Below are positions 27,801 to 32,597 of a stretch of 32,597 nt of DNA, piece by piece. The notes under the pieces are model-generated. The model had not been told where the DNA came from. It saw only the letters and a program-made list of their open reading frames with translations, and did not search any database. A program made the position numbers and the translations under genes. Source of the stretch: Candidatus Parcubacteria bacterium (GTDB lineage: Bacteria > Patescibacteriota > Minisyncoccia > Phycocordibacterales > Zambryskibacteraceae); NCBI GenBank assembly GCA_019661895.1, contig JAIFWO010000006.1, positions 1 to 32,597 on the forward strand. The letters run 5' to 3'. The stretch's first letter is position 1, and every line of letters starts with the position of its first letter.

Positions 27801-28165
27801 ATAACGATGGCGACAGCATATTTGAATCAAGTACAACCCCATCCTCTGTCTTAACTGGTAGCCAAGCACTTGATCTAGTTAAGCCAGTAAGTGCAATTAC
27901 TCTGTCTGGCAACAAAAAGGGTGAATCATATATTTCCTCTGTGAAGATTACTCTTTCGGCAACCGATGATAATTCTGGGGTACTGAAGACCGAGTACTCA
28001 ATCAATAGCGGATCGACTTGGAATCTCTATGTCGAGCCGTTTACGATGAATACTAGAGGTGGAACAGATATAATGTACCGCTCCACGGATAAGACCGGAA
28101 ATGTGGAAAACCCCCAAACGCAGATAGTAAATATCATTTATCCCGGTAGTTCTGGAAAAAAATAA
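24836..28165 (+). CDS. Secreted right-handed beta-helix / LCAT-like alpha-beta hydrolase fusion protein
   Basis: GTG start overlapping the previous stop (GTGA); signal peptide MKKLLLLFLLLPLTSHA; parallel beta-helix repeats; IIVPGIMGSKL and VVAHSMGGLVFKDFL; C-terminal Ig-like domain. Confidence 0.8.
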   Translation: MKKLLLLFLLLPLTSHADVTVSGSLASNATWSPENGVYIIDGHVTVPAGVTLMIAPGTVIKTLRSDTAARNIVIYGSLVARGDALHQIYLTSYQDDSVGGDTNGDSSATFPQTRDWQGIVFEEGSSGDLDFVTLRYGGTNGFVRFENQSVLTNDGGVVTIDHSIIEHNNNVGIEGDRGTLHISNSVVRDNGLGIYIFHGRADVSQTIIENSTEFGFRADGIDAIVALDGNTFANNRETAFINAEVIFTHENNTSTDRSRRAWRIGGQLAHDAAWHSRDLPTIPSLNVMAGITLTIESGTVLKFEKEEQLQIEGRLVAEGTEQSKIYFTSIEDDSVGGDANVDGGTSTPGQRMFGLFFFPGSTGSISHAVVRYGGVLANLSRAVAALYNKGGNISVTHTLFSNNPSSAILQDAGTISMSSSEITGSTFGLESSGGAYSLTGNSFHGNSVAIENHSSAVIDARNNWWGSNTGPHDYTATPTGEGDVVRGNVLYDPWLTTDPLASTTPTRIPVIIVPGIMGSKLNRDDDSNAEVWMNLFKMALPGDDSYLNELVLSITGEPGSAPGLRPTDIIRSVDVPLFRRHLFDGLIEALEESGYVEGKDIFVFAYDWRLDISKEAAKLKERIDQIMFQTGASKVNVVAHSMGGLVFKDFLKEFGPTSINGFIDIASPHFGAPKSFSTLTHGNTDIGILNQGTIKYISQNMPSIYELLPSQKYFDSTDNNYKYYVFNGVNNNSRLSFDQTKDYLKNAGRNSTLVDRADSFHQEIDNLNPADYGVKTYNIVGCGTPTIGQFYILSQKSDGSYEYNIKMISGDGTVPLRSAEAIHALKTYYAKGAVHATMPSTTGVKELVADLLTSDSDPNISSFSNITTNEADCPKINGKLVSFHSPIELHVYDANGNHVGPDANGDVESNIPGVDYEVIDGNKFAFLPDGEDYKIVGNATGDGTFDTRIETITDGEVSALTFFNDVPISTTAAVTFDVGSTTPEVMAIDNDGDSIFESSTTPSSVLTGSQALDLVKPVSAITLSGNKKGESYISSVKITLSATDDNSGVLKTEYSINSGSTWNLYVEPFTMNTRGGTDIMYRSTDKTGNVENPQTQIVNIIYPGSSGKK

Positions 28166-28179
28166 TATATAATTAAAAT

Positions 28180-28278
28180 ATGAAAAAATTAATTTTAATT
28201 CTTTTAATCATAGTAGCTGCGATATTAGCAGCGTCATACTATGTTATACATTCTTTTGGACCAAGTAGTTGGATTTGA
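28180..28278 (+). CDS. 32-aa single-TM micro-protein
   Basis: MKKLILILLIIVAAILAASYYVIHSFGPSSWI. Confidence 0.4.
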   Translation: MKKLILILLIIVAAILAASYYVIHSFGPSSWI

Positions 28279-28326
28279 GCGTGAGCACCAGGAATCTTCT
28301 TGGTAAAGATAGTTAATTTATTGAAT

Positions 28327-28431
28327 ATGAAAAGTACAGCAGGCTGGACACTTTCAATTCTTATCCTTTTGGCAATGATAATCTATGCGGTGTTCTGGCT
28401 CGCTCCATTTGACCAGGCACCAGGCTTCTAA
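28327..28431 (+). CDS. 34-aa single-TM micro-protein
   Basis: MKSTAGWTLSILILLAMIIYAVFWLAPFDQAPGF. Confidence 0.4.
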   Translation: MKSTAGWTLSILILLAMIIYAVFWLAPFDQAPGF

Positions 28432-28456
28432 TAGCTACGGAGTAATAGCTACGGAG
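28429..28456. repeat. Exact 14-nt tandem duplication leading into a REP-like copy
   Basis: TAATAGCTACGGAG x2 followed by GCCTCTCCTCGGGTA. Confidence 0.75.
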
Positions 28457-28481
28457 GCCTCTCCTCGGGTAAACATAAAAA

Positions 28482-28505
28482 GCGCACACGACATTTCGTA
28501 TGCGC
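28482..28505 (-). terminator. Terminator of the minus-strand gene 28513-28899
   Basis: Minus strand GCGCATACGAAATGTCGTGTGCGC followed by TTTTTATG. Confidence 0.7.
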
Positions 28506-28512
28506 CGTTGAG

Positions 28513-28899
28513 TCAGGCAGATCTTCGATGAATTGCTTTGTAAGACTCGTAATTCACATTAAACGCAAACCATCGACCATTACTGATCAGCATCCGTTTC
28601 TTAGACGGAATGAAGACCTTGTGGATTCGACCGTTCAGGGAAATGTGGTGGATGATGGCGTAGTCGTCACCCACATACTCTGAACTGAACTTCCCATGTT
28701 TGAAGTATTCAGCCTCGTCCCCAGGACGGAGGGGGATGTCTTTCATCTGACTGCCTGGTGCGTAATACACTGTTCCGTCCACAACGATGAAGCTCGGCAC
28801 TCGTAAAATGTCGAGCCCGCTCAAGGGGCGGAGTTGGGAGTTCTTCACGCGGATCTCCTCAATTGGGTGTTGATTTGTGGCAGAGTTGTTCCTTACCAC
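28513..28899 (-). CDS. Hypothetical protein
   Basis: 128-aa ORF followed by a terminator; no recognisable family. Confidence 0.5.
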   Translation of the reverse strand: MVRNNSATNQHPIEEIRVKNSQLRPLSGLDILRVPSFIVVDGTVYYAPGSQMKDIPLRPGDEAEYFKHGKFSSEYVGDDYAIIHHISLNGRIHKVFIPSKKRMLISNGRWFAFNVNYESYKAIHRRSA

Positions 28900-28985
28900 A
28901 GCAGATCCGAGTACTAGATTTCCTCGGACTCTGATATTAAATTACCTCTAGTATTAGATGGTGTCAATAGATCGCCTTATTCTAT

Positions 28986-29013
28986 ATAAAGTTTCAACAA
29001 TAAAGTTTCAACA
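28986..29013. repeat. Exact 14-nt tandem duplication
   Basis: ATAAAGTTTCAACA x2. Confidence 0.8.
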
Positions 29014-29037
29014 TCATCCAGACGATCGGATCGAGTT

Positions 29038-29060
29038 ATATGGAGGCCTCCCCTCCGTAT
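29038..29060. repeat. Dispersed REP-like copy
   Basis: ATATGGAGGCCTCCCCTCCGTAT; reverse complement ATACGGAGGGGAGGCCTCCATAT resembles the RAYT-flanking repeat. Confidence 0.7.
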
Positions 29061-29140
29061 TTATTCTGTTGAATTATTGACATGTTGCTGTATTTGTTTA
29101 GTATGCTGAGTAGAATACGAACTCTTGAAAGGAGCTTGTT

Positions 29141-29911
29141 ATGAAGTGGCCTGCATGGCTTATGATGATCCGGCACGACACCTCCGCCTACAACGTCCTG
29201 CGCGACAAGAAGAAGAGCGACCCGCTCTATATGAAATTCTTGGAACATTGGGAGAGAAATCCAGATTCCAGGGAGACACGTCGCCTCGCGCGAGCGGTAC
29301 AAAATAAGTTCGCACTTGGAGTAGGGGACGCGGAGACCGACTTGGCTGATGCCGAGGGCAGACAAGCCTTCGAAACCGGGCGAGCGCTCTCAAGGGGCGA
29401 GCTGCCCGACATCGTCTTCGTCTCCCCATACAAGCGCGCTCTCCTCACCCTTGATCACATCCAAAGAGGATGGCCGGCGCTCGCTGACGTGAAGACGGTG
29501 GAAGAAGAGCGAGTGCGCGAGCAGGAGCATGGACTTGCGCTTATCTACAACGATTGGCGCGTCTTCCACGCTCTGCACCCTGACCAGCGGCGGCTTCGGG
29601 ATATGGAAGGCGCTTACTGGTATCGCTATCCGCAGGGAGAGAATGTCCCGGATGTCCGCGAACGGAATCGCTCTTTCCTTGCTACAGTCACGAGAGACTT
29701 CGCTGCCATGAAGGTGCTCGTGGTGACGCACCACTTGAACATTCTTGCCTGCCGGGCAAACCTCGAACGTTTGGGTGCGGATGACTTTATCCGACTCGAC
29801 GAACATGAGAAGCCGATCAACTGCGGGGTGACCCTGTACCGTGGATGCCCAACAGAAGGCAGAGATGGCAGGCTCAAGCTTGAGTATTACAATCATAAAC
29901 ATTACACGTAA
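29141..29911 (+). CDS. Histidine phosphatase family protein
   Basis: LMMIRHDTSAYN, VFVSPYKRALLTLDHI, LVVTHHLNILACR; AAAGGAG RBS at 29128-29134, TTGACA at 29077. Confidence 0.85.
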   Translation: MKWPAWLMMIRHDTSAYNVLRDKKKSDPLYMKFLEHWERNPDSRETRRLARAVQNKFALGVGDAETDLADAEGRQAFETGRALSRGELPDIVFVSPYKRALLTLDHIQRGWPALADVKTVEEERVREQEHGLALIYNDWRVFHALHPDQRRLRDMEGAYWYRYPQGENVPDVRERNRSFLATVTRDFAAMKVLVVTHHLNILACRANLERLGADDFIRLDEHEKPINCGVTLYRGCPTEGRDGRLKLEYYNHKHYT

Positions 29912-29927
29912 GTTCTAGTTTCGTCAC

Positions 29928-29953
29928 AGCGTCTCTCACGAGATGCTTTTTTG
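29928..29953 (+). terminator. Rho-independent terminator
   Basis: AGCGTCTC-tcac-GAGATGCT-TTTTT. Confidence 0.8.
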
Positions 29954-29994
29954 TAAAAGTGTTTCTTCATTAAATCTGTGATAGGCTCAGGCGC

Positions 29995-31494
29995 ATGTCT
30001 CGAGATGAAACGATACTTCGATTTGAAGATCTCAGCTTCGAATATGAGCAGAACAAGCCGATTTTAGAATCGGTCTCCTTCTCTGTGCGAAAAAATTCGA
30101 AGATCACTGTGATGGGGCAAAATGGGGGAGGCAAGAGCACTATCTTCAAATTAATCACAAGCGAGCTGCGACCGGAAGAGGGGAGAGTCATCCTCGGCCA
30201 AGGACAGACTATTGCCATCGCTCGCCAAGTCATCCCGCGCGACGAGCTGGATCTCACCGTCCGCGCCTTCTTTGAAAAGGCCTTTGACGATTCGGTCAAA
30301 GCGGGCTTGAGGCGAGATGCGGGGAAGATTCGTGACATTGATCCACGGATAGACGATGTGCTTGAAGTAGTGAATCTTAAGGGCCATGCCAAGATGCACG
30401 ACCGCGTTATGCGCTCCTTCTCGGGCGGGCAGCAGGCGCGTCTCCTCCTGGCCTCGGCCCTTATCCAGGACCCGGATCTCTTGTTGCTTGACGAGCCGAC
30501 CAACAACTTAGACAAAGCCGGGATCGAACATTTAACGGAATTCTTGAAAGCATATGAGAAAACAGTGATCGTCATCTCGCACGATGCGGACTTCCTTAAT
30601 GCCTTCACCGACGGAGTGCTCTACCTAGATATTTATACAAAGAAAGTGGAGCAGTATGTGGGGAACTACTTCAACGTGGTCGATCAGATCGCTGTCCAAG
30701 TGGAGAAGGAGAAGCGCAAGAACGCCCAGCTTGAGAAGGAGATCCAAGAAAATAAAGATAAAGCTAACTTCTTCGCCAATAAGGGAGGCCAGATGCGTTT
30801 GGTAGCGAGGCGTATGCGCGATAAAGCCGAGGAGCTTGAAGATAATAAGGTTGATACGAGAAAGGAGGACAAAACGATTCGACCCTTCACTATTCCAGCC
30901 CAGCCTGGGCTCGCGGGAGACATCCTTACTATCACCGCCTTCACCACCCTCAATTTCAAAACGCACAAACCGGTGAAGCGTAAGGCAAATATCGAACTCC
31001 GCAAAAATAAACACCTGCTTCTCAAAGGACCAAACGGGATAGGGAAGAGTACGCTCCTCGAAGCTATCGCCAAAGGTGAGACAGCTGGCTCAAGTATTTT
31101 GCCAGGTACAACTGTCGGATACTACCGACAAGACTTCTCCACCCTCAACTTTGAAGAGACGGTGTATGACTCCCTCATGTCGGTGATGAAGAGTCCGAAT
31201 GAAGAAACGCTCCGGGCCACGGCCGCAAGCTTTCTTATCACCGGAGATCTCATCAAGAGTAAGATCAAAAGTCTCTCGGAAGGGCAGAAGGGCTTGGTAG
31301 CTTTCGCTCGCCTAGTCCTTCAAAAGCCCGGACTCCTCATCTTGGATGAACCGACAAACCATATTAACTTCCGCCACCTGCCTGTCATTGCCGAAGCTTT
31401 GAATATGTATACAGGCGCGATGGTCTTAGTCAGCCACGTCCCAGAATTTGTGGCCAAAATCCGTATCGATGAGACTCTCGATTTGGAAAAGTGA
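29995..31494 (+). CDS. ABC-F family ATP-binding protein
   Basis: Two ATPase domains: GQNGGGKST...SFSGGQQARLLLASALIQDPDLLLLDEPTNNLD and GPNGIGKST...LSEGQKGLVAFARLVLQKPGLLILDEPTNHI. Confidence 0.93.
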   Translation: MSRDETILRFEDLSFEYEQNKPILESVSFSVRKNSKITVMGQNGGGKSTIFKLITSELRPEEGRVILGQGQTIAIARQVIPRDELDLTVRAFFEKAFDDSVKAGLRRDAGKIRDIDPRIDDVLEVVNLKGHAKMHDRVMRSFSGGQQARLLLASALIQDPDLLLLDEPTNNLDKAGIEHLTEFLKAYEKTVIVISHDADFLNAFTDGVLYLDIYTKKVEQYVGNYFNVVDQIAVQVEKEKRKNAQLEKEIQENKDKANFFANKGGQMRLVARRMRDKAEELEDNKVDTRKEDKTIRPFTIPAQPGLAGDILTITAFTTLNFKTHKPVKRKANIELRKNKHLLLKGPNGIGKSTLLEAIAKGETAGSSILPGTTVGYYRQDFSTLNFEETVYDSLMSVMKSPNEETLRATAASFLITGDLIKSKIKSLSEGQKGLVAFARLVLQKPGLLILDEPTNHINFRHLPVIAEALNMYTGAMVLVSHVPEFVAKIRIDETLDLEK

Positions 31495-31512
31495 TACAAG
31501 GGACTTTTGCAC

Positions 31513-31541
31513 TTGACAATATGACAGTCTTGTGCTAAGAT
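31513..31541 (+). promoter_or_regulatory. Sigma70-type promoter
   Basis: TTGACA (31513-31518), 17 nt, TAAGAT (31536-31541). Confidence 0.8.
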
Positions 31542-31547
31542 AAATGC

Positions 31548-31699
31548 AGGAAACCTGAATGACGAAAGTCCCCTTGTAAGTTCCTACGGGTAATCAGAAC
31601 TACAAGGCAAGTAAGGTTACGCCTCCTTCACCCCTTCCTTCGGGAACAAGCGGATGGCGAGAGCTCCTTTGTTGATTAAACCCTTCAAAGGAGCGTTCT
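31548..31699 (+). promoter_or_regulatory. Structured 5' leader RNA with sequestered RBS (candidate riboregulator)
   Basis: CAGG-aaa-CCTG; GAC-gaaa-GTC; CCTTGTAaGTTC...GAACTACAAGG; TTCC-ttcg-GGAA; GCTCCTTTG (31663-31671) / CAAAGGAGC (31686-31694), which covers the RBS. Confidence 0.6.
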
Positions 31700-31897
31700 G
31701 TGCTTAGATGCGACCGATGCGAAAAACTCTTCACTCCAGGTGTACGTAGTCGTCAGACGGATGCAAACCTCTGTAACGAGTGCGCGGTCAAGTCGGACCC
31801 CGGTTCGTATGTCTGTGACAGATGCGATCAGCTTCAACGCAAGTGCATCTGTGGTACATACGAGTTCGAGGAATACATGGACAACAAGGAAAGATGA
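31700..31897 (+). CDS. Small zinc-ribbon protein (GTG start)
   Basis: CDRCEKLF...CNECA...CDRCDQLQRKCIC: repeated CxxC; AAAGGAG RBS before GTG. Confidence 0.6.
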   Translation: MLRCDRCEKLFTPGVRSRQTDANLCNECAVKSDPGSYVCDRCDQLQRKCICGTYEFEEYMDNKER

Positions 31898-31901
31898 ACA
31901 A

Positions 31902-31940
31902 AAGCCCCCAATTCAACTTCGGTTGGAAAGGGGGTTTCAC
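31902..31940 (+). terminator. Rho-independent terminator
   Basis: GCCCCCAATTCAAC-ttcg-GTTGGAAAGGGGG-TTT. Confidence 0.8.
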
Positions 31941-32057
31941 TTTGCATACTGAGGAGTCTCCTTGGTAAATATTTGATTTTTCTAGAAATCTCTATAGTAT
32001 CGGGATTAGAAGGGACAATTACATACACATACTCATATTCACTCCACGGAGATCTTA

Positions 32058-32597
32058 ATGAAAAGCACTGGAAGGCCATGTAGGCTTATCCTGATCCGCC
32101 ATGCGGAATCGGATCGCAACAAGGTGAAAAAGGGTGCCACCTACTTCGCTGACGAAGAGGCGAGGAGTACTCTCAGAGGTATTCCGGACTACAAGATTGG
32201 TTTGACTGACGAAGGCGCTAGACAAGCCAGAATGACAGGGGAGTACTTGCGACAGCACTTCGGCATCCCAGACTACTTTTATCATTCTGGATATACTCGC
32301 ACCATTCAGACTCTCGAAGGAATTCTCAAGTCATATCCGGTTGATGAGCGCTCAGAGATACAAGTCCGGATGAACCATGCTATCCGCGAGCGTGATGCTG
32401 GATATGCCTACGATATGACCAAAGAGGAAGCGGAAGCACACTTCCCATACCTTGCAGAGTACTGGAAAACGCATGGAGGATTCTTCGCGAGACCTCCTGG
32501 GGGAGAGAGTCTCTCCGATGTGGTGCAACGCGCGTATGATTTCGTTGGGATGATCTTTCGGGATCGAGTGGATATGGATGTGTGGGTAGTGACCCAT
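32058..32597 (+). CDS. Histidine phosphatase family protein (3' truncated by window edge)
   Basis: LILIRHAESDRNKV, YHSGYTRTIQTLEGIL, RERDAGYAYDMTKEEAE, GGESLSDVVQRAYDFV, VWVVTH; absent from the ORF track because it has no stop in the window. Confidence 0.85.
   Translation, partial: MKSTGRPCRLILIRHAESDRNKVKKGATYFADEEARSTLRGIPDYKIGLTDEGARQARMTGEYLRQHFGIPDYFYHSGYTRTIQTLEGILKSYPVDERSEIQVRMNHAIRERDAGYAYDMTKEEAEAHFPYLAEYWKTHGGFFARPPGGESLSDVVQRAYDFVGMIFRDRVDMDVWVVTH

Noticed and set aside
1-32597. CRISPR array
   Set aside because: No regularly spaced direct repeats with unique spacers were seen; repeats present are REP-like palindromes, tandem 14-mers and TR/VR.
1-32597. tRNA or rRNA genes
   Set aside because: No cloverleaf/GTTCRA signatures outside coding regions and no rRNA-like stretch seen.

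Overview
This 32.6 kb window looks like a chromosomal segment of a Patescibacteria/CPR (Parcubacteria-like) bacterium; that assignment is inferred from gene content. Housekeeping genes: ileS (5'-truncated), recO, glyQS-type glyS, an M16 peptidase, an AI-2E family permease, metG, tatD, rpsF-ssb-rpsR, efp, recA, ftsK and an ABC-F ATPase. The most notable system is a diversity-generating retroelement (DGR) at about 1867-4495. It has a target gene with a C-terminal variable repeat (VR 2468-2602), a template repeat (TR 2963-3097), an Avd-like accessory gene on the opposite strand (3145-3501) and a DGR-type reverse transcriptase (about 3476-4495). By hand alignment TR and VR differ at 19 of 135 positions, all at TR adenines. 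Other observations: a REP/RAYT transposase whose own stop codon lies in a REP-like copy, a palindrome inserted in frame in ileS, two candidate structured ncRNAs, a structured 5' leader that sequesters the ribosome-binding site of a small zinc-ribbon gene, a beta-helix/LCAT-like fusion protein, a frameshifted lamin-tail surface protein, unannotated single-TM micro-ORFs, and a putative operator upstream of a regulator. All alignments and coordinates were derived by eye; no database search was run.
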